A stretch of 64,000 nucleotides of DNA, from assembly GCA_002011075.2 (NCBI GenBank), contig MTMA02000006.1:268860-332859 (forward strand), written 5' to 3'. A program made the position numbers and the translations under genes. Below the pieces are notes generated by a model. The model was not told the origin of the DNA. It searched no databases and saw only the letters and a list, made by a program, of their open reading frames with translations. Numbering within the stretch: position 1 is the first letter of the stretch; every line of letters begins with the position of its first letter. Shown piece after piece: positions 17,683-25,274 of the stretch. This DNA comes from Candidatus Scotarchaeum otlingeri. GTDB taxonomy: Archaea > Thermoproteota > Nitrososphaeria > Geothermarchaeales > JDFR-13.

Positions 17683-19971
17683 ATGGAGCGTGTTTATAGA
17701 CAGCCTATTATAACTGTATTAGGACATGTAGATTCAGGTAAGTGTATAGGTAAATATTCTGAGATATATACAGATAAGGGACGCCTCTATGCCCATGAGT
17801 TATATGAGGCGTTCGAAGATAATATTAAAATTTTTACTTTAGATATATCTAACCTGCAAATAGTAGAGTCATTACTAATATCGAAAGCAAAAGAAAAAAG
17901 TAATAGATTAATAGAAGTAACATTTGATGACGAGACATATATTACAGTTACACCTGAACATAAGTTTCTAACTTATGAGGGTAATGGCGTCTTTAGATAT
18001 TTGCCTGCAGATCAATTAAATATATCTTACAATATTGTAGCTATAAATTCTGATAAAAAAGAGCTTATTCGAGACTTACCGGTTAAGACCATCCATGGCC
18101 TACGGTTTCTTTCTCTTTCAGAGTTAGGTTTGCATCTCAAATATGTCAAGAAAGTGAGGAGGCTATTTGGAGATTTTGAGGTATATGATTTTACATCTTC
18201 TCATACGCATAATTTTATTGCGAATGATGTAGTAGTGCATAATACTTCATTACTAGATAAAATTAGAGGAACAGCGGTGCAACTAAGAGAGGCGGGGGGG
18301 ATTACGCAGCATATAGGAGCAAGCCTTTTCCCCAAAGAGACAGTCGAGGCGATGTGCGGTGACTTGCTGAAAAAATTTAGGTTCAAATTAGAAGTACCCG
18401 GTATACTTGTTATTGATACACCTGGTCACGAAGTCTTTACGAATTTAAGGCGTAGAGGTGGATCAGCAGCAGATATAGCTATACTTGTCGTAGATATAAT
18501 GAAGGGGTTCCAGCCTCAGACTCACGAAAGTCTTCAAATACTGGTGTCTAGAAGGGTTCCCTTTTTAGTGGCTGCTAACAAAATCGACCTTATTCCTCGA
18601 TGGAAACCCCAAAATACTTTTTCAATATTGAAGTCTCTTCCTAACCAAGTAACTGATGTTATTTCCGATATGGAAACACGTATAGCGAATATAATCACGT
18701 CTTTAGCCACCTATAAATTCGAATCAGAAAGGTTCGATAGAATAAAGGATTTCAAAAAAACTGTCGCAATTATCCCCATAAGTGCTAAAACAGGTGAAGG
18801 TATACAAGAATTATTAACGATATTAGTAGGTTTGGTACAAAAATTTATGCTAGATAAATTGGAGGTAGATACCACTAAGCCGGGTCAAGGCGTTATATTA
18901 GAGGTTACAAAAGAAGTAGGCTTTGGAACAGTATTGAGAGCGATTCATGTTGATGGATTAATTAGGAAGGGCGATACATTAATTGCTATGTCCCCGGAGG
19001 GACCTGTAATCACTAAAGTTAGAGCTATATTAATGCCTGCACCATTAGATGAAATAAGAGATCCTAGAAAGAAGTTTAGAAACATGGAGCTTAGTAGGCC
19101 GGCTGCAGGGATAATTCTCTCTGCTGCTAATGTTGATAATGTATATGCTGGGTCACCTTTCTATTCGACTGATATCCAAAATGAAATCGGACAACTCATC
19201 GAGAATGTAACTAAAGAAGTGTCTTCTATAAGGATAGATACTGATAAAATAGGAATAGTAATTAAGGCGGATACACTTGGAAGTCTGGAGGCATTTGTAA
19301 ATCTATGTAAAAGAAAAGGCATTCCTGTAAGAAAAGCTGATGTAGGACCGGTTTCAAAAAAAGATATTGTCGACGCTTCCATAGTTAAAATGAGTGATGA
19401 GCTCAGAGGCGCCGTATTATGTTTTAATATAGATATACATGAGGATGCTGAGACCTTAGCCAGAGAACGAGGGGTACCTGTATTCAGAGGTAATATTTTG
19501 TATAGAGTTTTAGACGATTATTTAGATTGGGTAGCTAATAAAATAGAGGAGAAAAAAAGGATAGAGCTAGAGTTTCTTATCAAACCGGGTAGAATTAAGG
19601 TTTTAGAAGGTTATGTATTTAGACATAGTAAACCTGCAATCGTAGGTGTTAGGGTCTTAAACGGAGTTATAAAACCTAAATATCCTCTCATTAAGACAGA
19701 TGGGTCTCGTGTAGGCATAATTCATCAAATACAAGATAGGGGTAAGAGTATTCATGAAGCTAAAAAGGAAATGGAGGTGGCTATTTCTATAAGAGAAGCT
19801 ATTGTGGGTAAGACATTCGAAGAAGGAGATATTCTACTTGTAGATATACCTGAAAATCATGTGAAGAAGCTGATTAAAGAATATAAAGAAGAGTTATCGC
19901 TGGACGATATAGAAGTTATAAATGAACTTATTAAAATAAAGAGGAAAAAATATCCCGCATGGGCTATATAA
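17683..19971 (+). CDS. infB: Translation initiation factor aIF5B, interrupted by an intein
   Basis: GTPase that promotes ribosomal subunit joining. The 762-codon precursor starts RQPIITVLGHVDSGK and is then interrupted at residue 21 by a 167-residue intein. Extein resumes with TSLLDKIRGTAVQLREAGGITQHIGA. G motifs: P-loop GHVDSGK/T, DTPGH, NKID. Domains II-IV follow, ending in the aIF5B helix-rich C-terminus. The spliced protein would be about 595 aa, normal for archaea. GHVDSGKT replaces the usual GHVDHGKT. Without splicing the P-loop is broken, so activity depends on the intein. Confidence 0.95.
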   Translation: MERVYRQPIITVLGHVDSGKCIGKYSEIYTDKGRLYAHELYEAFEDNIKIFTLDISNLQIVESLLISKAKEKSNRLIEVTFDDETYITVTPEHKFLTYEGNGVFRYLPADQLNISYNIVAINSDKKELIRDLPVKTIHGLRFLSLSELGLHLKYVKKVRRLFGDFEVYDFTSSHTHNFIANDVVVHNTSLLDKIRGTAVQLREAGGITQHIGASLFPKETVEAMCGDLLKKFRFKLEVPGILVIDTPGHEVFTNLRRRGGSAADIAILVVDIMKGFQPQTHESLQILVSRRVPFLVAANKIDLIPRWKPQNTFSILKSLPNQVTDVISDMETRIANIITSLATYKFESERFDRIKDFKKTVAIIPISAKTGEGIQELLTILVGLVQKFMLDKLEVDTTKPGQGVILEVTKEVGFGTVLRAIHVDGLIRKGDTLIAMSPEGPVITKVRAILMPAPLDEIRDPRKKFRNMELSRPAAGIILSAANVDNVYAGSPFYSTDIQNEIGQLIENVTKEVSSIRIDTDKIGIVIKADTLGSLEAFVNLCKRKGIPVRKADVGPVSKKDIVDASIVKMSDELRGAVLCFNIDIHEDAETLARERGVPVFRGNILYRVLDDYLDWVANKIEEKKRIELEFLIKPGRIKVLEGYVFRHSKPAIVGVRVLNGVIKPKYPLIKTDGSRVGIIHQIQDRGKSIHEAKKEMEVAISIREAIVGKTFEEGDILLVDIPENHVKKLIKEYKEELSLDDIEVINELIKIKRKKYPAWAI
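17743..18243 (+). other. Mini-intein in aIF5B P-loop (167 aa)
   Basis: Starts at Cys (CIGKYSEIYTDKG, block A), carries block B VTPEHKFLT with the TxxH motif, and ends with block F/G YDFTSSHTHNFIANDVVVHN. The first residue after it is Thr. These are all residues needed for class 1 protein splicing. At 167 aa there is no room for a LAGLIDADG homing nuclease, so it is a mini-intein that can no longer home by itself. The site, GHVDxGK/T, is the known IF2 insertion point. Confidence 0.92.
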
Positions 19972-20025
19972 AATAAAAATTAATATAAAATAACTCTGAT
20001 TATGATATTCACTAGGTGAATATTA

Positions 20026-20382
20026 ATGGTATCGTTTAAGCTAAATGTCGGTGACCCTAAAAACGGAGTAACCAAAACTATTGAGGTAAAAGAGCCGGAA
20101 GCATTAGCGTTAATAGGGAAAAAAATAGGTGATATTGTCGATGGCACGGCCCTTGGATTAGAATGGAAAAAGCTTATGATAACGGGTGGTTCTGATAAAA
20201 GTGGGATACCTATGAGGCCGGATATAGAGGGTCCTCGTAAGGTATATATTCTTACCGGTAAAGGTGTAGGGCTCAAAAAATTAAGGGGGAAAACCGAAAA
20301 GGGATATCGAAAAAGGATACTTGTAAGAGGCAATCAGATCAATAGTGATATCTATCAGATCAATTTGAAAGTTATCGAATAA
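20026..20382 (+). CDS. rps6e: 30S ribosomal protein eS6
   Basis: 118 aa; S6e signature FKLNVGDPKNGVTKTIEV, IGKKIGDIVDG, and TGGSDKSGIPMRPDIEGPRKVYILTG. Precedes aIF2 gamma as in most archaeal genomes, here 84 bp apart. AGGTGA lies a few bases before ATG 20026. Confidence 0.95.
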   Translation: MVSFKLNVGDPKNGVTKTIEVKEPEALALIGKKIGDIVDGTALGLEWKKLMITGGSDKSGIPMRPDIEGPRKVYILTGKGVGLKKLRGKTEKGYRKRILVRGNQINSDIYQINLKVIE

Positions 20383-20466
20383 CCATAATATTAACTAAAT
20401 TATTATATTAGGCATCTCTCTAATCCATGTTAAAAGATTTTTAAGGTATAGTATTTATGAAAGTTG

Positions 20467-22491
20467 ATGAGTAGAATGTCTAAGGATAAAGATATTATTC
20501 CAAAACAACCTGAAGTAAATATTGGTACAGCAGGACATGTAGATCATGGTAAATGTCTGAGAATAGATGAAATTATTCTGACAACATATGGGTTAATGTC
20601 AGGGTATGACTTATTAAAATATAGTAAAATAGGTGTACCCCGTAAGTTAACTTCAAATGAATGGTTAATTGAAGGAATCAAGATCCCTATATTCTCGTAC
20701 AATGGTAGACAGCTTCTCAATCTCGATTCAATAATATACTTCCAAAGATATTCGGGCGAGTTGATAGAATTTGAGACTATAAATGGCAGGAAGATTACGG
20801 TCACCCCAGATCACCCGCTTTTAAAATTTGAATATAGGTACCATTGGAAGCCTGCTTCTACAATTGATACCGGTGATTTTATAGCCCTCATTAATCTTGC
20901 TAACTATAATAATGTATCACCAGATAGATATGACTATTATCTATATAGTGAAGCAGCTCATTTATTATATAAAAGAGGGGGAGAACCTAATGAGGAGATC
21001 TTCAGGGTAATAGTCAATTTGCCTAAGGCCCTGAGAGACAAGTTACTACGCCAAATTATAGATAAAAATAAATCTTTATACACTGAAAGGTTGGATATGG
21101 ACGGCGTGCACAGAAATCATGCATTACATTCTTATCTAGTCTCACTAATTCCAGATAGTCACCTTTCTTTCAATTCTAATGATACCAAGAAGGGAAACGA
21201 ATATATATACTTTGAGAAGATCAAATTTAAAAGAAGATATCATTATGAAGGACTGTTATTTGATCTGGTCGTACCGAGATATCATAATTTCGTTGCAGGG
21301 CTAGGAGGAATATTAGCACATAATACAACGATTATTCAAGCGTTGACTGGTATATGGACAAGTAGTCATAGTGAGGAACTTAGACGTGGGATCACTATTA
21401 AAATTGGCTATGCAGATATGCCTATATATGAATTGAAGAAAGGCGAAGAAAGGATATATTGGTCATCCCCTGAATATCCAGGGTTTTCTCAAGCACATCT
21501 TCTGAAAGTCATAAGTTTTGTTGATTGTCCAGGGCATGAAAGTCTAATGGCAAATATGTTGAGTGGAGCTGCTGTTATGGATGGCGCCCTTCTGGTTATA
21601 GCTGCCAATGAGCCTGTTCCAAGACCTCAAACCAAGGAACATGCCATGGCATTAGAAATATTAGGTGTCAAAAATATAGTTGTTGTGCAAAATAAAGTTG
21701 ATTTGGTGACAAAAGATGAAGCTATAGAAAACTACAAACAAATAAAGGATTTTCTCTCCACAACTAAGTATTATGGCGATTCACCTATAATACCTGTCTC
21801 AGCAGTGCAAAAAGTGAATCTCCATTATTTAGTTGAGTCAATAGTAAAATATATTCCCACCCCTGAGAGAGACTATAGCAAGCCATCTAGAATGTTAATC
21901 ATAAGGTCATTCAACATAAACCTCCCAGGCACCGACTATAAAAAATTAAAGGGCGGCGTAATAGGCGGCAGTATTATACAAGGTAAATTAAGCATTGGTG
22001 ATGAGATAGAGATTGTACCCGGATATCTAACACGGAAAGGAGAAAAAATAGTGCATGAACCTCTATACACTGAGGTAATGTCACTAAGCAGTCAAAAACT
22101 TCGTTTGAAAGAGGCATATAGCGGCGGTCTTATTGGGGTGCAGACAGATTTGGATCCTTCTCTAACTAAGGCTGATGGATTAGTGGGTAATGTCGTAGGT
22201 AAACCTGGTACACTACCAGAAGTTTTATATGAAGTTACGATGGATATCAATCTATTCCAATATGTGGTTGGTACAGATGAGCAATTAGTAGTTCAGCCGT
22301 TAGTTCAGGGAGAGCCCATAAGGATTAATATAGGGTCCTCTGTAGCCCTTGGCTATATATCAGGATTGGGAAAAGACTGGGCGGATATAAAGCTTCTCCG
22401 ACCTGTCGCTGCAGAGACGGGCTGGAGAGCCGCAATTGCCAGACAATTCAATGGTAAATGGAGACTTATAGGTGTAGGTGAGGTAAAATAG
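20467..22491 (+). CDS. Translation initiation factor aIF2 gamma, interrupted by an intein
   Basis: GTPase subunit of the aIF2 complex that delivers initiator Met-tRNA to the small subunit. The N-terminus PEVNIGTAGHVDHGK is followed by a 257-residue intein. The extein then continues TTIIQALTGIWTSSHSEELRRGITIKIGYAD, VDCPGHESLMANMLSGAAVMDGALLVI and VVQNKVDLV. The mature protein is about 417 aa, typical for the gamma subunit. The zinc knuckle of many homologues is not evident: the stretch after KIGYAD has no cysteines. ATG 20467 follows a T/A-rich box near 20437 with no ribosome site, so the transcript may be leaderless. Confidence 0.95.
   Translation: MSRMSKDKDIIPKQPEVNIGTAGHVDHGKCLRIDEIILTTYGLMSGYDLLKYSKIGVPRKLTSNEWLIEGIKIPIFSYNGRQLLNLDSIIYFQRYSGELIEFETINGRKITVTPDHPLLKFEYRYHWKPASTIDTGDFIALINLANYNNVSPDRYDYYLYSEAAHLLYKRGGEPNEEIFRVIVNLPKALRDKLLRQIIDKNKSLYTERLDMDGVHRNHALHSYLVSLIPDSHLSFNSNDTKKGNEYIYFEKIKFKRRYHYEGLLFDLVVPRYHNFVAGLGGILAHNTTIIQALTGIWTSSHSEELRRGITIKIGYADMPIYELKKGEERIYWSSPEYPGFSQAHLLKVISFVDCPGHESLMANMLSGAAVMDGALLVIAANEPVPRPQTKEHAMALEILGVKNIVVVQNKVDLVTKDEAIENYKQIKDFLSTTKYYGDSPIIPVSAVQKVNLHYLVESIVKYIPTPERDYSKPSRMLIIRSFNINLPGTDYKKLKGGVIGGSIIQGKLSIGDEIEIVPGYLTRKGEKIVHEPLYTEVMSLSSQKLRLKEAYSGGLIGVQTDLDPSLTKADGLVGNVVGKPGTLPEVLYEVTMDINLFQYVVGTDEQLVVQPLVQGEPIRINIGSSVALGYISGLGKDWADIKLLRPVAAETGWRAAIARQFNGKWRLIGVGEVK
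20554..21324 (+). other. Intein in aIF2 gamma P-loop (257 aa)
   Basis: Begins Cys (CLRIDEIILTTYGLMSG), has block B KITVTPDHPLL, and ends LLFDLVVPRYHNFVAGLGGILAHN before Thr. It splits GHVDHGK/T, exactly the position used in aIF5B 2.8 kb upstream. The segment between blocks B and F is about 160 residues, larger than in the aIF5B intein. I could not find two LAGLIDADG motifs, so any homing nuclease is decayed or absent. Confidence 0.9.
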
Positions 22492-22529
22492 ATAGATATA
22501 GCCTATTTTTATATAAAAATTATAAAGGG

Positions 22530-22895
22530 ATAATTTTTGATACCAGTTTCTTGATACATATATTGAGCAGTGAATCTGATAACTTTATAGACTATATGAG
22601 GACGGTTAATCCTTCAGTTAAACTCTATGTATCGCCGCTAATAATTAATGAGTTAAAAAAACTTGCTTCAGCCGATAATAAAATTTCTAAAAAAGCCACT
22701 CTTGCATTGAAAATGATTTCTGACTTCGATGTGATAACTAGTGGTGCTGATAATGCTGATGACGACATCATTGCATCAGCGGTGAAATATGAGTTAATAA
22801 TAGCTACAACTGATTCTCAGTTAAAGAAAAAGGCTAAACTAAATAAGGTACCAGTAATATATTTAAAAAAGGATGGATATTTCTCGTTAGAATAA
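22530..22895 (+). CDS. PIN-domain protein (Fcf1/VapC-like ribonuclease) with non-standard start
   Basis: Reading from 22530 gives IIFDTSFLIHILSSESD, the first PIN strand with its catalytic Asp. Later come the conserved acidic cluster DADNADDDIIASAV-like (NADDDIIASAVKYE) and IIATTDSQLKKKAK. Length is about 120 aa. The reading frame has no ATG, GTG or TTG between its upstream stop (22479-22481) and the motif; the first standard start, TTG 22551, falls after the Asp. Initiation at ATA 22530 or ATT 22533 is therefore likely. The neighbours (aIF2 gamma, rpoE) match the conserved archaeal position of this PIN gene, probably acting in rRNA processing. Confidence 0.75.
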   Translation: MIFDTSFLIHILSSESDNFIDYMRTVNPSVKLYVSPLIINELKKLASADNKISKKATLALKMISDFDVITSGADNADDDIIASAVKYELIIATTDSQLKKKAKLNKVPVIYLKKDGYFSLE

Positions 22896-22924
22896 TATTA
22901 AGTGGATGTAATAGGTGTATAGTA

Positions 22925-23491
22925 ATGTTCATGAAATATAAAGTGATGGATAATGTAAGCATCTCACCTCTATTATTTGGTGAGGATTTGGCGGAAGCCG
23001 CCAAAAAACAATTGATGGAACGTTATCTTAACACATATGATGAAGAAATGGGATACATAATTAAAATTGATGAGATAGCCGTTGATCCTGTTGGAAAAGT
23101 ATTATCAGAGGACGGGTCCTCCTATCATAAAGTAAAGTTTACGGCATATACATTTAAGCCTATTCTTAATGAGATAATAGAGGGAGAAGTAGTTGAAATA
23201 ACTACATTCGGGTTATTTATACGTATAGGTCCAATAGATGCTCTTCTACATATCTCACAAATCATGGATGACTTGGTAGTGGTTGATACTGTCCAAGGCA
23301 TGGTCAGGGGACAAGAAACAGGAAAAACTATTAGAGTGGGGGATCCCATTAGGGCCCGAGTTATAGCTATAAGCCCCCCTAAAGGTATTGCAGTATTAAA
23401 AGTAGGTTTAACATGTAGAGGTGGATTGCTCGGTAAGGTAGATTGGATTATTGAAGAAATAGATAGTAGAGGTGTTAAGGAAATTGGTTAG
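22925..23491 (+). CDS. rpoE: RNA polymerase subunit E' (Rpo7)
   Basis: 188 aa, RPB7 homologue: N-terminal truncated RNP domain, then S1/OB domain with EGEVVEITTFGLFIRIGPIDALLHISQI and the end LTCRGGLLGKVDWI. Forms the stalk with Rpo4 that binds exiting RNA. ATG 22925; ATG 22931 is the alternative. Overlaps spt4 by 20 bp. Confidence 0.96.
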   Translation: MFMKYKVMDNVSISPLLFGEDLAEAAKKQLMERYLNTYDEEMGYIIKIDEIAVDPVGKVLSEDGSSYHKVKFTAYTFKPILNEIIEGEVVEITTFGLFIRIGPIDALLHISQIMDDLVVVDTVQGMVRGQETGKTIRVGDPIRARVIAISPPKGIAVLKVGLTCRGGLLGKVDWIIEEIDSRGVKEIG

Positions 23492-23684
23492 GAGGCAAAT
23501 TAGGAAAGCTTGTAGAAAATGTAAATCTATTATCGATAAGGGAGGTGTTTGTCCTACCTGCGGCTCTACGGACTTATCGATTAAATGGGATGGAATATTA
23601 ATGGTCATAGACCCTGAAAAAGCATTGCCTGCAAAGGAGCTTGAAATTACGGAGAAAGGATCATATGCCGTCAGAGTATTGTAG
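23472..23684 (+). CDS. spt4: Transcription elongation factor Spt4 (Rpo E'')
   Basis: About 70 aa with zinc ribbon CRKCKSIID...CPTCGSTDLSIKWDG, then MVIDPEKA. Partner of Spt5 in elongation. Starts at GTG 23472 within rpoE; the gene order rpoE-spt4-dephospho-CoA kinase is standard in archaea. TTG 23484 is an alternative start. Confidence 0.94.
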   Translation: MLRKLVRRQIRKACRKCKSIIDKGGVCPTCGSTDLSIKWDGILMVIDPEKALPAKELEITEKGSYAVRVL

Positions 23685-24195
23685 CCCAGATTATAAAACT
23701 GTAGCTATAAAGGAAGAAGATAAGGTTTTCTTTAGACAGCCATTTGGGCATATATATGGAATCGGAGAATTAGAGGGTCTCTTCGAGGAGCTAATTTCTA
23801 CTGATAAGAAGATAGTTACTATTGGAGACAAAACCACCATTACGATAGTAGAGAAAGGTATTATTCCCAATCTATCAATTGTAGATAAAAAAGAGAAGAG
23901 AAAAAGAAGTTTATATGTACCAACAGAATTTTATCCGAAAATAGTGTTAGCTGAGAATCCTAGAGGACACATAAATTTTGGATTATGCAAATATATAAAG
24001 GAAGCAATAGAGAGTTATGAACCGACATTATTCATAATAGAGGGAGAAGAGGACTTATTAACGGTATTATTTATCTTGCTGGAGCGTAATGATCTATTGG
24101 TTCTATATGGACAACCTAATAGAGGCATCGTTAAGGTTGATATAGATAAAGAACTGAGAAATAAGATAGTTAATACCATCTTTAGAGACTTCTAA
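23665..24195 (+). CDS. GTP-dependent dephospho-CoA kinase (DUF359)
   Basis: Last step of archaeal coenzyme A synthesis: phosphorylates dephospho-CoA using GTP. About 176 aa with PFGHIYGIGELEGLFEEL, VTIGDKTTITIVEKGIIPNLSIVD, ENPRGHINFGL and IEGEEDLLTVLFILLERNDLLVLYGQP, all characteristic of DUF359. ATG 23665 has GGAGAAAGG upstream; an upstream TTG at 23641 inside spt4 is less likely. Confidence 0.93.
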   Translation: MPSEYCSPDYKTVAIKEEDKVFFRQPFGHIYGIGELEGLFEELISTDKKIVTIGDKTTITIVEKGIIPNLSIVDKKEKRKRSLYVPTEFYPKIVLAENPRGHINFGLCKYIKEAIESYEPTLFIIEGEEDLLTVLFILLERNDLLVLYGQPNRGIVKVDIDKELRNKIVNTIFRDF

Positions 24196-24581
24196 TATCC
24201 CATATTTCTATTTGTTGGATATAGTTTATCTCACCACTTTCCATTAAACCCGATCCCCCCTCGCCTCCTAGATAATAATCCTTATAATTATAATAGAGAT
24301 CTAAAATTAGGTTCAGAGGAGAGACCCGGGAAAGATAATCATTTACTAATACGTATTAGTTTAAGGCATATACCTATAAGTAGATACGGCTATAAGGCGA
24401 GGCTCATACATACAAGAATATAAGTGAGAGGATAATAGCGTACATAGTAAGCAGCAACTTAAAAATATCTCAGAATAAGGAAGAAAAGAGTGATATACCT
24501 ACGGGGTTTAGTAATATGTATAAATGAGAGGATAAATTAATTCTTATTCTTTAGATAATATTAATTTAGTGATGGTTGATA
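24196..24581. other. 386-bp gene-poor gap
   Basis: No ORF with homology on either strand. It holds a G/C-rich stretch near 24246-24270, the 16-bp palindrome at 24345-24360, and two near-copies of ATAARTGAGAGGATAA about 100 bp apart (near 24419 and 24520). The last 80 bases are AT-rich and contain the promoter region for the next gene. I looked for RNase P RNA, SRP RNA and C/D-box patterns and found none convincing. Confidence 0.5.
24345..24360. repeat. 16-bp perfect palindrome ACTAATACGTATTAGT
   Basis: The sequence equals its reverse complement with no spacer, which is unlikely by chance at this length in 386 bp. A homodimeric regulator could bind it. It is about 220 bp from the nearest start codon, far for an archaeal operator. 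Confidence 0.5.
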
Positions 24582-25274
24582 ATGAAAAAAATTAGAATAA
24601 TTTTCGACGATGTAGTAAATTCAGCTGTAAATAAAAGAATACCATGGAGATTGGTATATAATAGCGCCAGAAAAATCCCTCTTCTTGTAGATAGAATAAG
24701 ATATATTGAAAGGATAACAGGGTTACCATATCCTCCTGTAAAAGTATCAAGTACGGTAAATATATTGGTACATGAGATGGATGTAGGCGGCATAGTCCAT
24801 GGTAATATAGATTTTATCATGGGCGCAAATCGGATTGTACCCATTATAGATATAACCCTTCCTTTTCTATTATATGGCGAGAAAAAAGTGCTTACAGGCG
24901 TATTAGCCCATGAATATCTTCATTATATATTCTTAGCCAAAAAGTTTATAGACTCAGATTTCTTCTCTTTAGCTCAATTCTTCAGCGGGACTGTGGTAGG
25001 ACGCATGATATTTGATGAGGTCTACCAAATATCCCCTGAATATGTATTTGGAAAATCACAACTATCACGTCTTTTAGAGAGGGAACTTGATAAGATGTTG
25101 CGCCGCAAAACATTGATTAATAAGATAGTTAAAGGCTGGATAGATAAAGGTTACCCAGCAAAAAAGATGTTATCCCAAGAGTTTTATATAAAACTATCAC
25201 CATCAGAATTTAAATTACTATATTTCCCGTCAAGTGTATTGGAGGTGGCTAAACGTTTAGATGGAAATAGATAA
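24582..25274 (+). CDS. Putative zinc metalloprotease (HEYLH motif), unknown family
   Basis: About 230 aa, no signal peptide. Residues near 105-118 read LTGVLAHEYLHYIFLAKK, an HExxH zinc site, preceded by strand-like IVPIIDITLPFLLYGEK. The C-terminal half is basic and helical with LSPSEFKLLYFPSSVLEVAKRLD. I do not recognise a named family. The 3' end overlaps the nucleotidyltransferase-kinase gene by 14 bp, so they are probably co-translated. ATG 24582 with GTGATGG upstream; TTG 24576 is possible. Confidence 0.65.
   Translation: MKKIRIIFDDVVNSAVNKRIPWRLVYNSARKIPLLVDRIRYIERITGLPYPPVKVSSTVNILVHEMDVGGIVHGNIDFIMGANRIVPIIDITLPFLLYGEKKVLTGVLAHEYLHYIFLAKKFIDSDFFSLAQFFSGTVVGRMIFDEVYQISPEYVFGKSQLSRLLERELDKMLRRKTLINKIVKGWIDKGYPAKKMLSQEFYIKLSPSEFKLLYFPSSVLEVAKRLDGNR

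Noticed and set aside
24196..24581. RNase P RNA or SRP RNA in the gap
   Set aside because: A GAGGAGAGACCCGGG stretch and a reverse-strand G run recall them, but the required helices and other conserved boxes are missing.
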